Shown: positions 14,609 through 20,076 of the stretch, one piece after another
Numbering within the stretch: the first letter of the stretch is position 1
How the letters are laid out: every line of letters begins with the position of its first letter
Virus record (IMG/VR): IMGVR_UViG_3300008267_001113
Coordinates: 1-20,076 of that record
Source: a virus
Length of the DNA stretch: 20,076 nucleotides
Strand: one strand, 5' to 3'
Translations under genes and position numbers: made by a program
The notes under the pieces: generated by a model
Seen by the model: only the letters and a program-made list of their open reading frames with translations
The model's database searches: none
Told to the model about the DNA's origin: nothing

Positions 14609-16311
14609 TCCAATTTTCAAAAGTTCGGTACAAGAATTTCCTATCGACTGGCAATTACTTCACCGAGATTAGTCTTAATACTAATCCAACAACACTGATT
14701 ATCGGTGAAAATGGCGCTGGGAAATCAACATTCCTGGACGCCATCACATTTGGCTTATTCGGTAAGCCATTTAGAAACATCAACAAGCCTCAGTTGGTCA
14801 ACTCTATCAACGATAAAGACTGCGTTGTAGAGGTTGAGTTTAGCATTGCATCGAAGCAATACAAAATTGTTCGCGGTATCAAACCAAATCAATTTGAAAT
14901 ATATTGTGATGGTGTTCTACTGAACCAAGACGCCAAAGCAAAAGATTATCAGGACCAACTCGAGAAACTGATTCTGAAGATGAACTATAAGTCGTTCACG
15001 CAGATTGTTATTCTCGGTTCAACAAACTTTACTCCATTCATGCAGTTATCAGCGGCAGATCGCCGTTCTGTTATCGAGGATCTACTGGATATTCAGATCT
15101 TCTCTGCGATGAATGTTGTAGTCAAGAATAAGTTGAACTCATACAAGAGCGAAGCAGCACAGTTAAAGATTCAAATCGACGCTACCAAGGGAAAGATTGA
15201 ATTACACAAGAAGCATCTAGACGAACTCAAAAGAAATACTAAAGATATTGTAGATGCAAAGAAAAAAGAAGTCACAGAAAACAATACTGCACTAGAAACA
15301 CTAGCGACTGAATCAACAGCCAAAGATTCTCAGATTGATGCATTGTTACTACAGATATCTGACGAAGATGCTAGTAACAAAAAGTTTACAAAACTCAATC
15401 AATTCGAAGCAAAGATTGAAGGCAATATCCAGAAACTGGAAAAGGACATTGAGTTCTATTCTGTAAATTCAACCTGCCCGACCTGCGATCAGGCAATCAA
15501 TAACAAAGAAGAAAAGGTGCACAGTTGTAATTCCAAGATTACTGAACTGGGTGACGGATTAAAGAAACTAAAGGATGAAAGTAATGCCGTTCTACAGCGA
15601 ATCAATACCATCAAAGCAACTCAAAAAGAACTCAAGTCTCTTGAACAAGATCTTGTGCGCATTAATACTTCTAGTAAGCAGATTAGAAACTACATTAAGA
15701 AACTTGAATCGGAAATTGACGAGATAGAAAATAAGCCAGCGATGAGCAATGAGTTTAAGGCGCAAAGCAAGACGCTATTAAACGAACTGCAAACACAGAA
15801 CGATAAACGAAAGGCAGCATCAGAAGCAATTACAAACTATGACATTATCTCACAGTTGTTAAAAGATGGTGGAATTAAGTCTAAGATTATCAAACAGTAT
15901 ATTCCTATCATCAACAAATTAGTAAACAAGTATCTGGCTTCGATGGACTTCTTTGTAAACTTCAACCTAGATGAAGAGTTTAAAGAGTCTATCAAGTCCA
16001 GACATCGCGATGACTTTAGTTACGAGAACTTCAGCGAAGGTGAGAAGAAGCGCATTGACCTTGCTTTGTTATTTACTTGGCGAGCAGTTGCTAAGATGAA
16101 GAACAGCGCCAATACTAATCTTCTCATCTTCGATGAAGTCTTTGATGGTTCACTAGATACTAACGGTACGGAAGAATTCCTCAAGTTGATAAATATGTTT
16201 AATGATGGCACAAATATCTTTGTTATCTCACACAAGGGTGATGTTCTTGCTGACAAGTTTAAGCATACAATTAAATTCGGGAAAGTCAAAAACTTCTCAC
16301 AGATGGTGTAA
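14605..16311 (+). CDS. 46: Recombination endonuclease subunit, Rad50/SbcC type
   Basis: This is the ATPase partner of gp47. The 568-residue product is close to T4 gp46 (560). Walker A GENGAGKS lies at 34-41. Long coiled-coil arms cover roughly 175-410 and are split by the zinc hook CPTC at 291-294. The ABC signature FSEGEKKR is at 476-483, Walker B LLIFDEV at 505-511 and the switch histidine in ISHKG at 543. All elements needed for ATP-driven opening of the complex are present. The ATG overlaps the gp47 stop by four bases. Deformylase starts two bases after its stop, so the operon continues. Confidence 0.97.
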   Translation: MIQFSKVRYKNFLSTGNYFTEISLNTNPTTLIIGENGAGKSTFLDAITFGLFGKPFRNINKPQLVNSINDKDCVVEVEFSIASKQYKIVRGIKPNQFEIYCDGVLLNQDAKAKDYQDQLEKLILKMNYKSFTQIVILGSTNFTPFMQLSAADRRSVIEDLLDIQIFSAMNVVVKNKLNSYKSEAAQLKIQIDATKGKIELHKKHLDELKRNTKDIVDAKKKEVTENNTALETLATESTAKDSQIDALLLQISDEDASNKKFTKLNQFEAKIEGNIQKLEKDIEFYSVNSTCPTCDQAINNKEEKVHSCNSKITELGDGLKKLKDESNAVLQRINTIKATQKELKSLEQDLVRINTSSKQIRNYIKKLESEIDEIENKPAMSNEFKAQSKTLLNELQTQNDKRKAASEAITNYDIISQLLKDGGIKSKIIKQYIPIINKLVNKYLASMDFFVNFNLDEEFKESIKSRHRDDFSYENFSEGEKKRIDLALLFTWRAVAKMKNSANTNLLIFDEVFDGSLDTNGTEEFLKLINMFNDGTNIFVISHKGDVLADKFKHTIKFGKVKNFSQMV

Positions 16312-16313
16312 TT

Positions 16314-16871
16314 ATGACGAAGATTGTAAAGTATAGAGATGGAATGCTGATTGAGTATGAAATCCTGAAGTTAGTAGACTTCTATGACCCAATTCTCAGA
16401 ACACCAACTGTTCCTTATGATTTTGAAAATAGAAATGATGCAGAATATATTGCATACTCTTTAGTTGAAACCATGGGTCATTATGGTGGATTAGGTTTGT
16501 CTGCCAATCAAGTTGGATTAAAAGACAGAGTCTGTGTTATCAACATGGGCGAAAAGGCATGGGTGATGTTCAACCCACAGATTATTGAATCTTCTGGTAA
16601 GATTGCAGATTTCCAAGAAGGCTGCTTATCTTATCCAGGATTGTACATCAAGTGTAATCGTTTAGACCACATCAAGGTTAAGTTCCAAGCAGTCGGTGGA
16701 CAATTCGTAGAGCATGAATTTGATGGATTGACAGCCGTTTGCGTTCAGCATGAAATTGATCACCTAGACGGAATTGTGTACACCAATCATATCAGTCCAA
16801 TCAAACTTGACATAGCCAAGAAAAAGGCTAAATCGAACCTGAAAAAGATGGCAAGAGTAAAGACTGCGTAA
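16314..16871 (+). CDS. def: Peptide deformylase
   Basis: This metalloenzyme removes the formyl group from new protein N-termini. The 185-residue product has the three family motifs: GLGLSANQVG at 59-68 (GxGLAAxQ with Ala to Ser, Gln66 kept), EGCLS at 102-106 (metal ligand Cys104), and QHEIDH at 145-150 (ligands His146 and His150, catalytic Glu147). The N-terminal YDPILRTP is also typical, and about 20 extra residues precede it; ATG 16344 is an alternative start. T4 has no such gene, but several marine T4-like phages do. Placement behind gp46 in the same operon suggests expression during takeover and late protein synthesis. It looks functional. Confidence 0.95.
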   Translation: MTKIVKYRDGMLIEYEILKLVDFYDPILRTPTVPYDFENRNDAEYIAYSLVETMGHYGGLGLSANQVGLKDRVCVINMGEKAWVMFNPQIIESSGKIADFQEGCLSYPGLYIKCNRLDHIKVKFQAVGGQFVEHEFDGLTAVCVQHEIDHLDGIVYTNHISPIKLDIAKKKAKSNLKKMARVKTA

Positions 16872-16887
16872 GTTATTGATTCTATTA
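16865..16887 (+). repeat. Direct repeat, copy 1 (upstream half of the cobT promoter cassette)
   Basis: A 23-base segment starts in the last sense codons of the deformylase gene, includes its TAA and ends in ATTGATTCTATTA. It matches 19194-19216 at 22 of 23 bases (T against C at the tenth base). Confidence 0.85.
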
Positions 16888-16900
16888 GAGTTTTTTCCGC

Positions 16901-16938
16901 TTTACAAAACAACCATTGTATAGGATAATGGTTGTATG
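16901..16938 (+). promoter_or_regulatory. Strong sigma70-type promoter for cobT, predicted leaderless transcript
   Basis: TTTACA (16901-16906, 5 of 6) and GATAAT (16924-16929, 5 of 6) are spaced by exactly 17 bases. The expected start, seven bases past the -10, is the A of the cobT ATG at 16936. The block GATAATGGTTGTATG is identical to that before cobS. AGGA at 16922-16925 could serve as ribosome site only on read-through mRNA from the deformylase gene. Confidence 0.75.
16910..16934 (+). repeat. Inverted repeat over the cobT promoter, operator-like
   Basis: CAACCATT (16910-16917) and AATGGTTG (16927-16934) are perfect 8-base inverted repeats around a 9-base spacer. They cover part of the -35/-10 spacer, most of the -10 and the bases just before the start. 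Centres are about 17 bases apart, which fits a dimeric repressor less well than 10 or 20, so an RNA hairpin in read-through mRNA is an alternative. The cobS promoter has only the right arm. Confidence 0.5.
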
Positions 16939-19200
16939 AATTCTAATCTACAGTCCTCCAAGAGTATTCTAGCGAAACTTCTCGCCGCCGAGAACATCAC
17001 TGTCTCGCACCAGAATATCAAGACCGCGATGTTCAATCTGAAGACTCGCACTCTCATTTGCCCTGTCTGGAAGGATATGGACGGCGACCTGTATGACTTG
17101 CTCATGGGTCACGAGGTTGGTCATGCGTTGAATACGCCAGAGGCTGGTTGGCACTCTGCGATTCATGATGAAAACGGCAAGCCACTCGGCAAGTTCAAGG
17201 ATTTCTTGAATGTCATCGAGGATGCGCGCATTGAACGACAGGTCAAGCGCAAGTTCCCTGGTCTTGCGAAGTCGTTCGCCACAGCGTACAAGTCGCTGTA
17301 CGACCGCGACTTCTTCGGCATCAAAAATATCGACGCCAACAAACTAAATCTCATCGACCGCATCAATATTCGCTACAAGATGGGCGCACATATTCCTGTT
17401 GCGTTCAACGATGATGAGCGTGTGTTCCTTGTCGACATCGACAATGCTGAGACTTGGGATCAGGTTGTTGATGTTGCTCGTCGCGTGTATGCTTACTGCA
17501 AGCAGCAGAAAGAAGAGCAAAAGTCGCAGATCAATAACATGCAAGATCTTCAAGAAGAACTGCAGCAGCAGTTCGAAGAAAACCAATCTGAATTCCAAGA
17601 CTTCACCGACGAGTCCGACGACTCGGCTGATGATTCCGATGATGACTCTGCTGATTCTGATGAAGATGGCACACCAGAAGAAGATTCGGCTGACGACAGC
17701 GACTACGAGGAAGACTCTGAGCCAAATGATGGCGTTCAGAGTGCCAGCAGCGAGCAAGAAGATCTCGATGAGTCAACTGATGACGACCCCGAGTCTGTGA
17801 CTGACCGCAATTTTCGCCGACGCGAAGATGAATTGGTCAACCAGACTGGCGAAGTCTTCATGATTGAATTGCCCGAAGCCGTTCTTGAGAATATTATCCT
17901 TCAGAACAAGTTTGTGATGGACGACCTCGAGTCATTCATTCGCAAGCAGGTTGCGATTAATGATTACGGTAAGCATTTTATCTCCTTTGAGACTGTTGCT
18001 GCCAAGTGTGTGCGCAAGTTTAACACAAACAACAAAAAGTTTATCATGCATATCTTGAAGGAATTCGAGATGCGCAAGAAGGCTGCGGATTATGCTCGTG
18101 TTCAGACTGCCAAGACTGGTGAGTTGAACATGCGTATGCTGCACAACTACAAGTTTACCAATGACCTGTTCAAGAAAATCTCTGTTGTGCCGAAGGGCAA
18201 GAGTCACGGCATGGTCATGTATGTTGACATGTCTGGCTCAATGGATTATATTCTGCGCAACACGATTGAACAGTGCCTTGTGCTTGCTTCATTTTGCCGT
18301 CTTGCGAAGATTCCGTTCGATGTGTATGGCTTCAGCGATGACCATTATAACTCGAGTGATTCGAATATTTTTGCTTCAAAGAAGTTCATCAATTCGACTG
18401 AGAATGAGGGATCTTCTGGGCATATGAGAAATAGCAGTTTCCACCTCAAGCATCTGCTGGGTTCGACTTTGTCGCCCACCGATTATCGCCGCTCGTTTAC
18501 CAATCTTTGTATTGTTGCGAATGAGTATCATCGCGGCAGGGGTTTGGATCACAATGACAAAGACCATGGCAGATTTGATGCGTATTGGGATGAATCTGGC
18601 TTTGGTCTGAACGGAACTCCGTTCCAGCAGACTTTGCTGGCTTCACGCGACATGATTAACAATTTCCGCGCCAAGCACAAGTTGGATATTGTCAATGTTA
18701 TCTATCTGACCGACGGCGAGGGTGGTGAAGGTATACAGATGCCGTGGAGACGCAACGGTGTTTATTATCTTGTCGACAAGAAGACCAAGAAGAAGATTCG
18801 CAGCGAGGGTAATATCCAGGCTGCGTTGACTCAGTTGGTTCGCGATGTGACTGGTTGTAAGCATCTTGGCTTCTTCCTTGCATCCAAGAATGATGTGAGC
18901 CGAGTTTGCAAAGATCTTGAGTATGTGCAAAAGATTGATCTTCTACAGAGCAAAAATTTCAAGAAGCAGTTTCGTGAGGAGAAGTGTGTCGCGATCCCAA
19001 ATCTTGGGTATGACAAATACTTTTATATCCAGTCAGCGGCTAGTAGTATTCAAGAAGATGAGATGTCGATTGACGGCAGTATGAGCAAGAACAAGATGGC
19101 GAATGAGTTTTCTCGTTCTGTAAACAGCAAGAAGACCAGCCGTGCTCTTGTGACTCAGTTCGCCGAGGAAATTTCGGCGAGTTTGAAGTGGGTTGCGTAA
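16936..19200 (+). CDS. cobT: CobT-like protein: HExxH metallopeptidase-like domain, acidic linker, VWA domain
   Basis: A 754-residue protein with three parts. Residues 1-200 carry LLMGHEVGHALNTP, a zinc HExxH motif at 59-63, and IEDARIE at 94-100, whose Glu95 or Glu100 could be the third ligand as in gluzincin peptidases; this piece also recalls the EQARVE region of cellular CobT. Residues 224-285 are almost only Asp, Ser and Glu, as in the CobT acidic linker. The C-terminal VWA domain has a complete MIDAS: DMSGS 431-435, Thr561 and Asp593 (LTDGEGG). Cellular CobT works with the AAA+ CobS in cobaltochelatase, and the next gene is CobS-like, but no CobN is seen. A remodelling or proteolytic role is as likely as a chelatase role. 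ATG 16936 is the only in-frame start that keeps the conserved N-terminus. Confidence 0.85.
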   Translation: MNSNLQSSKSILAKLLAAENITVSHQNIKTAMFNLKTRTLICPVWKDMDGDLYDLLMGHEVGHALNTPEAGWHSAIHDENGKPLGKFKDFLNVIEDARIERQVKRKFPGLAKSFATAYKSLYDRDFFGIKNIDANKLNLIDRINIRYKMGAHIPVAFNDDERVFLVDIDNAETWDQVVDVARRVYAYCKQQKEEQKSQINNMQDLQEELQQQFEENQSEFQDFTDESDDSADDSDDDSADSDEDGTPEEDSADDSDYEEDSEPNDGVQSASSEQEDLDESTDDDPESVTDRNFRRREDELVNQTGEVFMIELPEAVLENIILQNKFVMDDLESFIRKQVAINDYGKHFISFETVAAKCVRKFNTNNKKFIMHILKEFEMRKKAADYARVQTAKTGELNMRMLHNYKFTNDLFKKISVVPKGKSHGMVMYVDMSGSMDYILRNTIEQCLVLASFCRLAKIPFDVYGFSDDHYNSSDSNIFASKKFINSTENEGSSGHMRNSSFHLKHLLGSTLSPTDYRRSFTNLCIVANEYHRGRGLDHNDKDHGRFDAYWDESGFGLNGTPFQQTLLASRDMINNFRAKHKLDIVNVIYLTDGEGGEGIQMPWRRNGVYYLVDKKTKKKIRSEGNIQAALTQLVRDVTGCKHLGFFLASKNDVSRVCKDLEYVQKIDLLQSKNFKKQFREEKCVAIPNLGYDKYFYIQSAASSIQEDEMSIDGSMSKNKMANEFSRSVNSKKTSRALVTQFAEEISASLKWVA

Positions 19201-19216
19201 GTCATTGATTCTATTA
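19194..19216 (+). repeat. Direct repeat, copy 2 (upstream half of the cobS promoter cassette)
   Basis: Second copy of the 23-base segment at 16865-16887, with one mismatch. It spans the cobT stop codon just as the first spans the deformylase stop. The distance to the -35 is 13 bases in both copies. Confidence 0.85.
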
Positions 19217-19229
19217 ACGAAAATAGATC

Positions 19230-19258
19230 TTTACTTTCGAGCCTATTCGAGCGATAAT
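19230..19258 (+). promoter_or_regulatory. Sigma70-type promoter for cobS with direct repeats in the spacer
   Basis: TTTACT (19230-19235) and GATAAT (19253-19258) are spaced 17 bases apart, the same layout as the cobT promoter. The spacer consists exactly of TTCGAGC, CTA, TTCGAGC: two 7-base direct repeats 10 bases apart, one helical turn. This looks like a binding site for a regulator on one face of the DNA. The predicted start is at about 19265. Confidence 0.75.
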
Positions 19259-19264
19259 GGTTGT

Positions 19265-19294
19265 ATGGTAAATTATATTTGTTATGGAGTCTGA
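19265..19294 (+). CDS. Possible 9-codon leader ORF before cobS
   Basis: An ATG at the predicted transcript start opens MVNYICYGV and stops at TGA 19292-19294, one base before the GTG that has the better ribosome site for cobS. It lies in the duplicated promoter block, where the same ATG starts cobT in the first copy. It could be a leaderless coupling peptide or simply a by-product of cassette duplication. Confidence 0.25.
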   Translation: MVNYICYGV

Positions 19295-20076
19295 TGTGAG
19301 AAAGTCGTTCTATGGTACTCTTGCCGCGCAGACGGAATTTCTTGAGAAAATTCATGCGCATTTCGACAAGGAGAGCATCTCCTTGAAGGAACTCAATACC
19401 TTCTGCAGTGACCCGAAGAACGGTGTGGAAAATTTCCCATACTTCATTCTTCGTGAGCGCAAGGTTGCTCGCAATACCTTCAACATCGCACCGAAGCATG
19501 TTGGCAGCGTGACGCCCACTGCTCCTCAGCAGCAGTCTGTCTCGGCTGTTGCCATGGCTCCCGTTGCGCAGGTTGTAAATCTTGCGTCGCGTCGTGCGCA
19601 GAATGTGACTGAGTCGTTTGTGCCAGAAAAGAATGGCACCTATGTTCCGTTCGGATTCTACAACGATCTCAAGAACATCATCAAGTCTCGCATCTTCTAC
19701 CCTATCTACATCACTGGTCTTTCTGGTAACGGCAAGACCATGATGATTGAGCAGGTGTGTTCTGCGCTCAAGCGTGAGTTGGTTCGCGTGAATATCACCA
19801 AGCGCACCGATGAGTCCGACCTCATCGGTTCCTATGAACTGATTGACGGTAGCACCGTTCGCCGCGAGGGACCTGTGCTGACTGCGATGCGTCGTGGTGC
19901 TGTGCTTCTTCTTGACGAGTGCGACCTTGGCACCGAGGACATCCTCTGCCTTCAGCCGATTCTCGAAGGCAAGCCATACTTCGACAAGAAGACTGGTGAG
20001 GTTGTCCATCCTGCTGCTGGTTTCAATGTGATTGCTACTGCGAACACGAAAGGCAAGGGCAGTGATGACGGTCGAT
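19284..20076 (+). CDS. cobS: CobS/MoxR-like AAA+ ATPase (3' end outside the window)
   Basis: The open frame runs to the window end, 264 codons so far. Residues 1-115 are an N-terminal region with a low-complexity part (PQQQSVSAVA and neighbours). The AAA+ domain follows: Walker A GLSGNGKT at 145-152, Walker B VLLLDECD at 207-214 and sensor I IATAN at 250-254. DLIGSYELIDG and LQPILEGK are typical of the CobS branch, known from T4-like cyanophages. It probably acts with the CobT-like VWA protein upstream. Two starts are possible: ATG 19284, which lacks a ribosome site, and GTG 19296, with GGAG at 19286-19289 six bases upstream; I favour GTG but give the longer form. This stretch is visibly richer in G and C than the recombination genes. 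Confidence 0.9.
   Translation, partial: MESDVRKSFYGTLAAQTEFLEKIHAHFDKESISLKELNTFCSDPKNGVENFPYFILRERKVARNTFNIAPKHVGSVTPTAPQQQSVSAVAMAPVAQVVNLASRRAQNVTESFVPEKNGTYVPFGFYNDLKNIIKSRIFYPIYITGLSGNGKTMMIEQVCSALKRELVRVNITKRTDESDLIGSYELIDGSTVRREGPVLTAMRRGAVLLLDECDLGTEDILCLQPILEGKPYFDKKTGEVVHPAAGFNVIATANTKGKGSDDGR

Noticed and set aside
17605-17800. Asp/Ser-rich stretch in cobT as a DNA repeat
   Set aside because: GAT/GAC/TCC/TCT codons give a repetitive look, but there is no fixed repeat unit; it is the acidic linker of the protein.
19155-20009. Minus-strand ORF of 284 residues opposite cobS
   Set aside because: It lies fully across the promoter and the coding sequence of the well-supported CobS-like ATPase, has no recognisable motif and is best explained as an antisense shadow of a G+C-richer gene.
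1-20076. CRISPR arrays, insertion sequences, tRNA genes
   Set aside because: No regularly spaced repeats, transposase motifs or cloverleaf sequences were seen when reading both strands; a tRNA scan was not possible.

Overview
The window is part of the genome of a tailed phage of the T4-like myovirus superfamily. This rests on gene order and recognisable proteins: small-terminase end, large terminase (gp17), tail sheath (gp18), tail tube (gp19), portal (gp20), prohead core (gp67-like), prohead protease (gp21), scaffold (gp22), major capsid protein (gp23), a second tube-like protein, UvsY, UvsW, the late sigma factor gp55 and the gp47/gp46 recombination nuclease. The order gp23 - tube-like gene - uvsY - uvsW - small unknown gene - 55 - 47 - 46, with peptide deformylase and CobT/CobS-like genes following, is closer to the marine and alphaproteobacterial T4-like phages (cyanophage or pelagiphage type) than to enteric T4. 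No photosynthesis gene is present, so the host cannot be fixed. All supported genes are on the + strand, no tRNA was seen, and no stretch over 300 bases lacks a gene.

Region 1 (1-9926) is the late packaging, tail and head block. Several genes are preceded by a TAAATA-type element resembling the T4 late promoter (TATAAATA), and by a similar AGGAG ribosome site. A strong intrinsic terminator at 9969-9996 closes the block after gp23. Between the portal and protease genes lie small, tightly packed or overlapping frames. Two places there look like one-base frame breaks: the segment after gp67, and the 5' end of gp21, whose conserved N-terminal residues have no in-frame start codon.

Region 2 (10001-10574) is a single tube-family gene with its own late-type promoter. 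Region 3 (about 10640-16871) is a compact operon (uvsY, uvsW, unknown, 55, 47, 46, deformylase) joined by overlapping stop/start codons, with a plausible host-type promoter in front. It links recombination-dependent replication to production of the late sigma factor that would read the TAAATA promoters of region 1.

Region 4 (16865-20076) holds a CobT-like protein (HExxH metallopeptidase-like N-terminus, acidic linker, VWA domain) and the start of a CobS/MoxR-like AAA+ ATPase, cut by the window end. Each has its own promoter from a duplicated intergenic cassette: 22 of 23 bases match at the upstream stop codon, then TTTACW, 17 bp, and an identical 15-base block holding GATAAT and an ATG. The two 17-bp spacers differ. 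One is part of an inverted repeat; the other is exactly two 7-bp direct repeats. The cobT transcript is predicted to be leaderless. This differently regulated AAA+/VWA/metallopeptidase pair, and the frame breaks near gp21, are the parts most worth a second look.
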